From NCBI RefSeq assembly GCF_038005225.1, contig NZ_JBBOSU010000001.1, positions 2,034,001-2,098,000 on the forward strand: DNA of 64,000 bases. Reading direction: 5' to 3'. Of this stretch, positions 18,893 through 25,546 are shown piece by piece. Source of the DNA: Solibacillus sp. FSL K6-1523 (GTDB lineage Bacteria > Bacillota > Bacilli > Bacillales_A > Planococcaceae). Each line of letters begins with the position of its first letter. The stretch's first letter is position 1. Made by a program: the position numbers and the translations under genes. The notes under the pieces were generated by a model. That model had not been told where the DNA came from. It saw only the letters and a list, made by a program, of their open reading frames with translations, and made no database searches.

Positions 18893-19573
18893 TTGTTGGA
18901 CTGGAAAACAGGGGATGTCAACGGGGATGGTGTTTTAGATAATGTTTATTTATATGGCAATGTCGATAGTCCGCCAAGTATATATGCCGACAACATTGCG
19001 CTTGTAATTCATGAAGGGGTGTCAAATAGAAGTACAACCGTTCATTTTAAAAATAACGCGGGCTATAATGCGAGGTTGTTTCTTGGTGACTTTAATCAAG
19101 ACCATATATCCGACATTATGGTAAGTATTGATACGGGCGGTAGCGGTGGATATGGCATCTTCTATATTTATTCTTTTATAAATAATCATTTAACAGAACT
19201 TTTTAACTCTGACCAATATAATGCAGCATACACATTCCAAGTAAATTACGCCGATTTTTATAAGGTTCATATTGAAAGCCACTCGCCTTATCGGCTGTTC
19301 ATTATGGACATAAGCACGAAAGGATCAGATTACTTATCAGAGTTTTACGATGCCAATGGAAAACTTAAAAAACCAGTAGAAGGGGGAGTTTTGGCATTAG
19401 GCGCGGTTAATCCAATTATTACAAATAATAAAAGCTATAATTTTGACTTACTTGCCCAACAGCGAATTATTGGTCCAACCAATGCCGATACGTTAGGATA
19501 TGTTGAAAATCTCCTGTCGTGGAAAGATGCACAATTTCATTCAACTCGCTTGTCTGTTTCTGTTCCATTTTGA
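18893..19573 (+). CDS. VCBS/FG-GAP repeat-like protein
   Basis: Contains GDVNGDGVLDNVYLYG and GDFNQDHISDIMVSID, two Asp-rich calcium-loop repeats of the VCBS/FG-GAP kind, then a conserved tail (DYLSEFYDANGKLK, QRIIGPTNADTLGYVENLL) known from Bacillales surface or spore proteins. No signal peptide is present. The start is a problem: the frame carries coding-like residues (LNFNGNYT) before the TTG at 18893, a strong AAGGAGGG sits 24 bases upstream, and no normal start codon is found between. The gene may use an unusual start or be 5'-damaged. Monocistronic, with its own terminator. Confidence 0.7.
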   Translation: MLDWKTGDVNGDGVLDNVYLYGNVDSPPSIYADNIALVIHEGVSNRSTTVHFKNNAGYNARLFLGDFNQDHISDIMVSIDTGGSGGYGIFYIYSFINNHLTELFNSDQYNAAYTFQVNYADFYKVHIESHSPYRLFIMDISTKGSDYLSEFYDANGKLKKPVEGGVLALGAVNPIITNNKSYNFDLLAQQRIIGPTNADTLGYVENLLSWKDAQFHSTRLSVSVPF

Positions 19574-19610
19574 AAAAATAGATTTACTAATCTCAATACA
19601 CGATAAATCA

Positions 19611-19644
19611 AGCCTGCTCAAATTATAACGTGAGCGGGCTTTTT
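19611..19644 (+). terminator. Intrinsic terminator
   Basis: AGCCTGCTCA pairs with TGAGCGGGCT, followed by TTTT, after the VCBS gene. Confidence 0.85.
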
Positions 19645-19880
19645 AGATTGTTTTTAAAAATCATTTAATGAATATGAAATCCTCCTAAATTTAACCATAA
19701 ATATCACTTTTTCAAATATGCTCTGAGACGAATCGACCTATAACATTGCCCACAAAGATGAAATTCACTTCGTTACAATGCGAAATCACGTAACGGGAAT
19801 ATATGTTCGTTTTTACAAGTGAAACCTGTGATATTCATCCATTTTATTGAAAATAATCTATTAAAATCTCTATATTTCAC

Positions 19881-19916
19881 AATAAAGTTCCCAAATATGA
19901 ATTTGGGAACTTTATT
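19881..19916. repeat. 16-bp perfect palindrome before the Xer gene
   Basis: AATAAAGTTCCCAAAT and its exact complement are separated by ATGA. A TATAAT box lies 6 bases downstream (19923-19928), so the palindrome covers the -35 region and upstream DNA of the recombinase promoter. It can act as an operator or as a transcription stop for upstream reads. The 240 bases between it and the preceding terminator hold nothing I can name. Confidence 0.65.
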
Positions 19917-19947
19917 TCGTGCTATAATAGCGTTAGAGGTGAGGGAA

Positions 19948-20898
19948 TTGACGAAAACCGCTTTGCCAAAAGTTTTGAGAGATTTTTTAGTCTACTTAAC
20001 GACGATTACCGGAAAGTCGCCACGCACTCGGAAAGAATACGAATATGATCTCGTATTGTTTTTTCGATTTTTAAAAAGCGTGGAAAAAGATATAACTCCG
20101 GATCTTATACATACAATTGATATTTCAGATGTGAATGCTGACTGGATTAAAGAATTATCACTGGAGGATTTGTATTACTTTATGGAATATTGTGAAGTCC
20201 AGAGGGGAAATTCAGCATCAGCAAGAGCGCGCAAAGTGGCGACACTGAAATCCTTTTTTAAATATTTGAAAGGTAAACGACGACTCATTGAAGAAAATCC
20301 AGCTGAAGAGCTTGAATCACCGAAAATTGGACGACGAAAACCGATTTATTTAAATATGGAAGAGGCTCAAACGTTTCTAAAGGCCATTGATGAGCAATAT
20401 TATTCTACACGGGACTACTGTATGATGGTGTTTTTCTTAAATTTGGGTATACGTGTTTCGGAGTTGTGTTCATTAAACGTCGACTCGATTCATGGACGCC
20501 AGTTAACGGTCATTGGTAAGGGAAATAAGGAGCGCACCGTTTATTTAAATGACGCTTGTGTTGCTGCATTAGAGCGTTATACAGAAGAGCGACATACATA
20601 TAAAGGGGAGGGCCCAGAGCCGTTATTTGTTTCACAAAAAGGGACGCGTTTTGCTCGTCAAACGGTTGCAAAAATGGTGAAGAAAATTAATGGGCAATCG
20701 ATTCAAAAGGATAAGTTAACACCACATAAGCTGCGCCATACTTCCGCGACAATGATGTACAAAGCAGGCGCGGACATTCGAAGTTTGCAACATATTTTAG
20801 GGCACTCAAGCGTTGCAACGACGCAAATTTACACGCATATTGAAGACGAGCAAATTCAAGACGTACTGAAAAACAACCCGTTTAATACCATAAAATGA
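19948..20898 (+). CDS. Xer-type tyrosine recombinase, intact
   Basis: A 316-residue site-specific recombinase of XerC/XerD size. SAM-like N-terminal domain (LVYLTTITGKSPRTRKEYEYDL) is followed by the catalytic domain with all key residues: Arg169 in GIRVSEL, Lys in VIGKGNKER, His260 and Arg263 in HKLRHTSAT, His286 in LGHSSVATTQ and Tyr295 in IYTH. GAGGTGAGGG precedes a TTG at 19948; the longer in-frame version from 19819 runs through the palindrome and promoter and is rejected. The stop codon directly abuts a dif-like site. It is not in a codV- or ripX-like context, so it is probably an extra Xer enzyme with its own sites. Confidence 0.88.
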   Translation: MTKTALPKVLRDFLVYLTTITGKSPRTRKEYEYDLVLFFRFLKSVEKDITPDLIHTIDISDVNADWIKELSLEDLYYFMEYCEVQRGNSASARARKVATLKSFFKYLKGKRRLIEENPAEELESPKIGRRKPIYLNMEEAQTFLKAIDEQYYSTRDYCMMVFFLNLGIRVSELCSLNVDSIHGRQLTVIGKGNKERTVYLNDACVAALERYTEERHTYKGEGPEPLFVSQKGTRFARQTVAKMVKKINGQSIQKDKLTPHKLRHTSATMMYKAGADIRSLQHILGHSSVATTQIYTHIEDEQIQDVLKNNPFNTIK

Positions 20899-20909
20899 TT
20901 ATGTAAACT
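20883..20909. repeat. dif-like site B, overlapping the Xer stop codon
   Basis: TAATACCATAA, then AATGA, then TTATGTAAACT. The right arm (20899-20909) is identical to sites A and C; the left arm is degenerate apart from ATAA. The recombinase TGA forms part of the 5-bp centre. Confidence 0.55.
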
Positions 20910-20952
20910 AAATTCACTTTCTAATGCGCATACGGGTATAGAGGGAGAAAAT

Positions 20953-21030
20953 TTGAAACATAAAGACGTTTGTTTAAGGAAAGAACTTTATTATCCTGAA
21001 ACTGAAACGGCAAAATTAAATAACGATTGA
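20953..21030 (+). CDS. Possible 25-aa peptide between dif-like sites
   Basis: GAGGGAG precedes a TTG opening a 25-codon frame (MKHKDVCLRKELYY... ending KLNND). It is charged, soluble and contains one Cys. A terminator follows 5 bases after the stop, so ribosome site, frame and terminator form a compact unit. Whether the peptide is made is unproven, and no homologue is known to me. Confidence 0.35.
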   Translation: MKHKDVCLRKELYYPETETAKLNND

Positions 21031-21034
21031 TCTT

Positions 21035-21069
21035 AAAGACCGCTGCTTTTATAGCTAATGGTCTTTTTT
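21035..21069 (+). terminator. Intrinsic terminator
   Basis: AAAGACC pairs with GGTCTTT, followed by T-run, closing the short unit between dif-like sites B and C. Confidence 0.8.
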
Positions 21070-21089
21070 GAATTTGAAAACCTCTTATT

Positions 21090-21116
21090 AAATCTTATAA
21101 TAATATTATGTAAACT
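21090..21116. repeat. dif-like site C
   Basis: AAATCTTATAA, then TAATA, then TTATGTAAACT. Compared with the Firmicutes dif consensus (ACTTCCTATAA, TATATA, TTATGTAAACT) the right arm is identical, the left arm matches at 8 of 11 positions by eye, and the centre is one base short. Confidence 0.6.
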
Positions 21117-21204
21117 ATGTTGCATAGGACAAGGGTGTAATCGGAAATTAGATAATACTAAATTTTTCGAATTTTTATTTACTTAAAAATAAACAAATAT
21201 ATCA

Positions 21205-21918
21205 GTGGAACAACTCGTAAATGGATATGAAGAAAGTGATGATGTGTACCGTTGTTTATTTTGTGAGCAGCAGTACGGTAAGCTCGAGGTTTTTCGAGTA
21301 GAAGGGCGTTTTTTCACAGCACTCAAGATGATCAAGCAACATCAAAAAGAAGTGCATCGTTCCGTTTTTGATGCATTGATTCAGCTCGATAAGAAGCATA
21401 CAGGACTATCAGATATTCAAATTGAATTACTGACGCTATTTGCACAAGGGTTGCCAGATAAGGAGATTGTTCAGCATACATCTGCAAACAGTGTATCAAC
21501 AATCCGTCAGCATCGCTTTAAATTGAGGGAAAAAGAGAAACAGGCAAAAGTCTTTTTGGCGATTATGCAAGCGTTTGATGAAATCGAACAGTACGAACCG
21601 ATACATAAGGGAGCTAAACAAGTGGATGAACGTTATGCGATTACACCGGAAGAAAAGAAAAAAGTGTTAGAAACGTATTATAAGGAAGGCTTAGAAGGAC
21701 CCATTAGGACGTTTCCAAGTAAAGAAAAGCGTAAAATTATTTTATTGCAACAAATTATGACGAATTTTGAAGTCGGGAAAAAGTATTTGGAAAAAGAATT
21801 GAACGAAATATTGAAGCCTATCTATATTGATTATGTAACGATTCGACGTTATTTAATTCAATATGGGTTCATGGAACGTACCGACGACTGTGCATTTTAT
21901 TGGGTGAAGGAAAACTAA
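21205..21918 (+). CDS. DUF2087 domain transcriptional regulator
   Basis: A 237-residue protein. The start has a CLFCEQQY cysteine pair followed by spaced His residues, which could bind zinc. Residues 65-105 (LSDIQIELLTLFAQGLPDKEI...STIRQHRFKLREKEKQ) look like a LuxR/sigma-4-like helix-turn-helix. The C-terminal third (KRKIILLQQIMTNF...YLEKELNEILKPIYIDYVTIRRYLIQYGFMER) is DUF2087. The start is a GTG without a clear ribosome site, which is odd next to its neighbours. Together with the small DUF6176 remnant it forms a common Bacillales pair. Target unknown. Confidence 0.8.
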   Translation: MEQLVNGYEESDDVYRCLFCEQQYGKLEVFRVEGRFFTALKMIKQHQKEVHRSVFDALIQLDKKHTGLSDIQIELLTLFAQGLPDKEIVQHTSANSVSTIRQHRFKLREKEKQAKVFLAIMQAFDEIEQYEPIHKGAKQVDERYAITPEEKKKVLETYYKEGLEGPIRTFPSKEKRKIILLQQIMTNFEVGKKYLEKELNEILKPIYIDYVTIRRYLIQYGFMERTDDCAFYWVKEN

Positions 21919-21949
21919 ATGAACTATTTTGTACACGAGGAGGATTACA

Positions 21950-22233
21950 ATGGAAATTGAATTGACGCGGTTTAAAGTAAAAGAAGGAAAATCAAAGCGC
22001 GTGGATGAATGGCTCAAGTTTTTGAATGATAACATGGACGATGTGCTCGTCGCTTTAGAGGGCGAAAAAATGTATGTGGAGACGATTTTTCGTGAGCATC
22101 TGAACATTGGATTGATAAAGAGCATTTACAATTTTGGGAGGAATGCATTGATAAAACATTTCGCCCCGTTGATTTAAATACTGAAGTTGTGATGATACCT
22201 CCTAGAGTAAAAGCAGCGATGCACGATAATTGA
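21950..22233 (+). pseudogene. DUF6176 gene with internal deletion and frameshift
   Basis: GAGGAGG precedes the ATG at 21950. The first 50 codons (MEIELTRFKVKEGKSKRVDE... to ETIFRE) match the start of DUF6176 proteins, and then the frame ends at 22177 with unrelated residues. In another frame the typical end of the same family resumes: EHWIDKEHLQFWEECIDKTF...VVMIPPRVKAAM, stopping at 22233. The middle part (normally a Tyr/Trp-rich stretch of roughly 25 residues) is missing. So this is one gene that lost an internal segment and its frame around 22095-22107. Confidence 0.8.
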
Positions 22234-22246
22234 TAGCTAGATGCGT

Positions 22247-22279
22247 AAAAATCCTATCTTAACTTGAAAGGATTTTTTT
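22247..22279 (+). terminator. Intrinsic terminator
   Basis: AAAATCCT pairs with AGGATTTT, followed by T residues; ends the DUF2087/DUF6176 unit. Confidence 0.8.
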
Positions 22280-22315
22280 ATATCCTAAAAAATCAGGGAA
22301 TGTGTGAAAATATCG

Positions 22316-22376
22316 TTGACAACTGTACTATAACTGTACTATATTTAATTCAATAAATAATTTCTGTTATAGTACA
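22316..22376 (+). promoter_or_regulatory. Promoter with three TGTACTATA repeats
   Basis: TTGACA (22316) and TATATT (22340) form a promoter with 18-bp spacing. TGTACTATA occurs at 22324-22332 and 22335-22343, exactly 11 bases apart (one helical turn), and inverted as TATAGTACA at 22368-22376. The first two copies cover the promoter, as expected for a repressor-binding array. Confidence 0.6.
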
Positions 22377-22394
22377 AAAAGGGAGCGGATAAAA

Positions 22395-22550
22395 ATGACA
22401 ATGTATCGACAAGGGTATGAAGTATATGTGAAAAAATGTGAGCAATTCGGGCTGGAGCCAATTAACTTTCGCTATTATGTAATTCAATTATCACCGAAAC
22501 AATTAAGTGATTACAATGACCAAGCAATGCAACAAGAAGGGGGGAAGTAA
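22395..22550 (+). CDS. Small protein, first of a tandem paralogue pair (51 aa)
   Basis: GGGAGCGG precedes the ATG. The 51-residue protein begins MTMYRQGYEVYVKKCEQFG and continues LEPINFRYYVIQLSPKQLSDYN. It shares the pattern YRxGYExY...CExFGLEPINFxYY...LSxxQLxxYN with the next gene, so the two arose by duplication. Soluble and helical; one Cys at the same place in both. Function unknown. Its stop lies one base before the next ATG, so they are coupled. Confidence 0.7.
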   Translation: MTMYRQGYEVYVKKCEQFGLEPINFRYYVIQLSPKQLSDYNDQAMQQEGGK

Positions 22551-22551
22551 G

Positions 22552-22722
22552 ATGCATGATTATCGAATGGGGTATGAATATTATAAAGAATCTTGTGAAA
22601 AATTTGGATTAGAGCCGATCAACTTTCATTATTATATTTTAAACTTATCTCAGGAACAGTTAGACGCCTACAACTACCACGCTACGGAGAATCGAGGGAA
22701 ATATGAGTTTGCAACTTTATAA
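22552..22722 (+). CDS. Small protein, second of a tandem paralogue pair (56 aa)
   Basis: Starts one base after the stop of its paralogue; GAAGGGGGGAAG at the end of that gene supplies the ribosome site. The 56 residues (MHDYRMGYEYYKESCEKFG, then LEPINFHYYILNLSQEQLDAYN) follow the same pattern with a different tail (ATENRGKYEFATL). An in-frame upstream start at 22507 would overlap the first paralogue and is rejected. Function unknown; a repressor-controlled two-subunit or dosage pair is conceivable. Confidence 0.72.
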   Translation: MHDYRMGYEYYKESCEKFGLEPINFHYYILNLSQEQLDAYNYHATENRGKYEFATL

Positions 22723-22731
22723 AGTCAGATA

Positions 22732-22765
22732 AAAAAATCTTCCAATGATAAGGGAGATTTTTTTT
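22732..22765 (+). terminator. Intrinsic terminator
   Basis: AAAAATCT..CC pairs with GG.AGATTTTT, followed by more T residues, after the small paralogue pair. Confidence 0.8.
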
Positions 22766-22766
22766 G

Positions 22767-23055
22767 TTATTGTGAGGATTATTACTTTCGCATCAAAAAG
22801 TCAAAATGAAGCGGTAGAAAGCTTAAATCATGTTTTTTTGGAACCAAGCCAAATTTCAAAATATATGAAAAAAATAACAGACAAAATTGCATAGATGTGG
22901 GTAAAATAGAATAGTAAGGACGTATAAATGTTTGATGCTTAATATTGAGGCTACATGAAGAAAAGAAAAGCAATCATTTCTCAAAAATTGGATTTATAAG
23001 TTAATAACTATTATAATTTTCTATGAATGGTAAATTTAGTAGAATCAATTTAGAA
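22767..23055. other. Non-coding AT-rich gap
   Basis: About 290 bases without a credible gene, repeat or hairpin. The only open frame is a short minus-strand one without ribosome site. It should contain the promoter of the PAS-GGDEF-EAL gene, but I cannot name one with confidence. Confidence 0.5.
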
Positions 23056-23068
23056 TGGGGAGATAGTT

Positions 23069-24772
23069 ATGCAGGAGGAAAATAATTCAAAAATTCTCGA
23101 ATCAATGGATTTTTCGTATGAACAGCTCGTAAATTTAAAGGCAGCACTTGATAAGACATCCATCGTTGCAGTAACAGATCGAATGGGTAAAATTATGATG
23201 GTAAACGATCAATTTTGCGAAATATCGAAGTATTCACGCGAAGAATTAATTGGACAGGACCATCGCGTTTTAAATTCAGGTTTCCATCCGAAATCTTTTT
23301 ACAAAGAAATGTGGCGTACAATTGGACTAGGACAAACGTGGCATGGGGAAATATGTAACCGCGCAAAAGATGGTTCGTTATATTGGGTTAAAACAACGAT
23401 TGTTCCATTTTTAGGGGAAAATAAAGTGCCAAATCAATATATTTCGATTCGTACAGATATTACCGCTCAAAAAAACATTAAAAAGATTGCTCACATTGCA
23501 TATCATGATGATTTGACGGGCTTACCAAATCGTCGTAGCTTAACAAAGCGCATTGAAAATGAAATTGCGAACGGAATGCGTACAAAAATTCCATTTGCAC
23601 TGTTTTTCTTTGATGTTAACCGCTTTAAAAATATTAATGATAGCCTTGGTCATAAAATTGGTGACTTATTTTTAAAAGAATTGGGCTCACGTTTTCGTGG
23701 TATTGATATTCAAACCGATTCATTTTATCGTCTAAATGGAGATGAATTTGTCTATATACTAGAAGATATTTCATTGATAGACGAAATGGCCGAGAAGATT
23801 TTGGATGTTTGTACAACTAGCTTTGTTTTTGATACGTATGAATTTTATGCGAGTATCAGCATCGGCGTAAGTGTGTATCCAGCGCATGGTGAATCTGCCG
23901 CAAAACTATTGAAAACAGCGAGTGTAGCGATGAATGCTGCAAAAGTAAAGAATGGCAATAGCTATAATGTATATAAAAAAGAAATGCGCGGTACAAATGA
24001 CCAATTTTTACGTTTAGAGACAAAGTTACATAAGGCTTTAAAAGAGAATGCATTTGAGCTTTATTACGAACCGAAGTTTAATCTCCAAACGAATGCGCTA
24101 ATTGGGGCGGAAGCGTTAATTCAGTGGGTGGACGAAGAAGTTGGCACAATGATGCAAGCGCAATTGATTCCGTTCGTAGAGCAATGTGGACTCATCAATG
24201 AGATTGACTATTGGGTAATAAGAAATGCAGCGATGCAATTGCAGCAATGGCAATCTATTGTGTCACCACAATTTAAAGTGTCGGTGAATGTTTCAACAAA
24301 TTATATAAATGAAGATGAATTTATTGATCAATTAAAAACAATTCTAGAAGAGACAAATTTGAACCCACATCAACTAGAGTTAGAAATTTCTGAAATGAGC
24401 ATGCTTGATTGTTCAGCAGAATTAATTGAAAAAATTCAAGAACTGAATACATTAGGCATTGAAATATCCATTGATGATTTTGGGACGGGGTATTCGCCAT
24501 TAAGTTATTTGCGTGAAGTGCCTGTTTCTTCCCTAAAAATCGATCATTCGTTTACACAAGATTTAAATTTAGTTCCGGCAAATGCCAAGATGGTGTCATC
24601 CATTATCTCATTGGCACACGCACTTGATTTACAGGTGGTAGCGGAAGGTGTGGCGAATGGCGAGGATTTAGCTATTTTAAAAGAATTGAAATGCGAGTTC
24701 GTACAAGGATTTTATTTAAGTGCCCCTTTAAACAAGGATGAATTTGCAGACTATATAAAATCTCAAGAATAA
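23069..24772 (+). CDS. PAS-GGDEF-EAL cyclic-di-GMP turnover protein
   Basis: A 567-residue cytosolic signalling protein. PAS domain at about residues 22-135 (TDRMGKIMMVNDQFCEISKYSREELIGQDH). GGDEF domain at about 150-310, with DDLTGLPNRR and FFDVNRFKNINDSLGH, but the signature reads RLNGDEF, so the first Gly is Asn and cyclase activity is doubtful. EAL domain from about 325: GAEALIQW, SVNVS, ELEISEMS, SIDDFGTGYSPLSYL, KIDHSF, AEGV and QGFYLS, with the metal and catalytic acids in place, so phosphodiesterase activity is likely. GGGGAGA precedes the ATG. Its own terminator was split by an IS element. The Pel-like operon 7 kb downstream encodes a probable c-di-GMP receptor. Confidence 0.9.
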   Translation: MQEENNSKILESMDFSYEQLVNLKAALDKTSIVAVTDRMGKIMMVNDQFCEISKYSREELIGQDHRVLNSGFHPKSFYKEMWRTIGLGQTWHGEICNRAKDGSLYWVKTTIVPFLGENKVPNQYISIRTDITAQKNIKKIAHIAYHDDLTGLPNRRSLTKRIENEIANGMRTKIPFALFFFDVNRFKNINDSLGHKIGDLFLKELGSRFRGIDIQTDSFYRLNGDEFVYILEDISLIDEMAEKILDVCTTSFVFDTYEFYASISIGVSVYPAHGESAAKLLKTASVAMNAAKVKNGNSYNVYKKEMRGTNDQFLRLETKLHKALKENAFELYYEPKFNLQTNALIGAEALIQWVDEEVGTMMQAQLIPFVEQCGLINEIDYWVIRNAAMQLQQWQSIVSPQFKVSVNVSTNYINEDEFIDQLKTILEETNLNPHQLELEISEMSMLDCSAELIEKIQELNTLGIEISIDDFGTGYSPLSYLREVPVSSLKIDHSFTQDLNLVPANAKMVSSIISLAHALDLQVVAEGVANGEDLAILKELKCEFVQGFYLSAPLNKDEFADYIKSQE

Positions 24773-24796
24773 CTAAAAATGCACCTTTCCAAAGAC

Positions 24797-24822
24797 TGAT
24801 ATGCTCCCCATTAGGTAGACAG
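24797..24822. repeat. IS left inverted repeat
   Basis: TGATATGCTCCCC...GTAGACAG; shares TG, TGCTCCC and GTAGACAG with the right end. Confidence 0.85.
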
Positions 24823-24865
24823 ATTAAAAAATAAAATCTGTTTATCTAAATGGGGAGTTTTTTTC

Positions 24866-25546
24866 ATGCCAAAAAAGGTATTTTCACTAGATGTTAAAAT
24901 CTTAGCACTTCAATATTTAGAAGAAGGACGTCATACCCAACTTGAAATTTGTAAGATGTTTTCGGTCAATCGACAAACTCTTCAAGAATGGCGCGCTCTT
25001 TTTAAATTTGGAGGAATAGAGGCGTTAACACGATCTAAGAAAAATAAGGTGTACTCAAAAGAATTAAAACAAAGTGCCGTCGAGGATTATTTATCAGAAC
25101 GCTATTCTATGCTTGATATCCTTGCTAAATACGGGATTAGTAGTTTAACAGTGTTCAAAAAGTGGGTGAAAATTTATACTGGTCATAGTGAATTAAAAGA
25201 TTCGGGTAGAGGAATGAGCCAAACTATGACTAAAGGAAGAAAAACAACTGTAGAAGAGCGTATTGAAATTGCAAAGGCATGCCTAGCGAAGGGGAAGAAT
25301 TATCAAGAAACAGCAGCACAATATGATGTGTCCTACCAACAAGTTTATCAATGGGTAAAAAAGTTTGAAGAGAGTGGCGATCACGCTTTAGAGGATCGTC
25401 GTGGCAAAACAAAACCTACAGAAGAGCGTACACCAGAAGATGGATTGCGTTTAAAAATTCAACAGATGGAGCGTGAAAACGAACGGTTACGTGCAGAAAA
25501 TCTATTATTAAAAAAGTTAGAGGAAATCGAAAGGAGGCGTCGTTAA
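24866..25546 (+). CDS. IS3-family OrfA (helix-turn-helix subunit)
   Basis: A 226-residue DNA-binding part of the transposase. There are three helix-turn-helix units: HTQLEICKMFSVNRQTLQEW near residue 22, a middle one (YSMLDILAKYGISSLTVFKKW) and a third (KNYQETAAQYDVSYQQVYQW), then a leucine-zipper coiled coil (MERENERLRAENLLLKKLEE) for multimerisation. The A6G string at 25510-25516 lies inside this coiled coil and is the expected -1 frameshift site leading into OrfB. Confidence 0.9.
   Translation: MPKKVFSLDVKILALQYLEEGRHTQLEICKMFSVNRQTLQEWRALFKFGGIEALTRSKKNKVYSKELKQSAVEDYLSERYSMLDILAKYGISSLTVFKKWVKIYTGHSELKDSGRGMSQTMTKGRKTTVEERIEIAKACLAKGKNYQETAAQYDVSYQQVYQWVKKFEESGDHALEDRRGKTKPTEERTPEDGLRLKIQQMERENERLRAENLLLKKLEEIERRRR

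Noticed and set aside
19819-19947. N-terminal extension of the Xer-type recombinase
   Set aside because: It would be translated through a promoter and a 16-bp palindrome, while GAGGTGAGGG sits right before the TTG at 19948.
20883-21116. Chromosomal dif itself
   Set aside because: The centre is 5 instead of 6 bp and left arms are degenerate; three partial copies argue against a single terminus site, although this was not checked against the rest of the genome.
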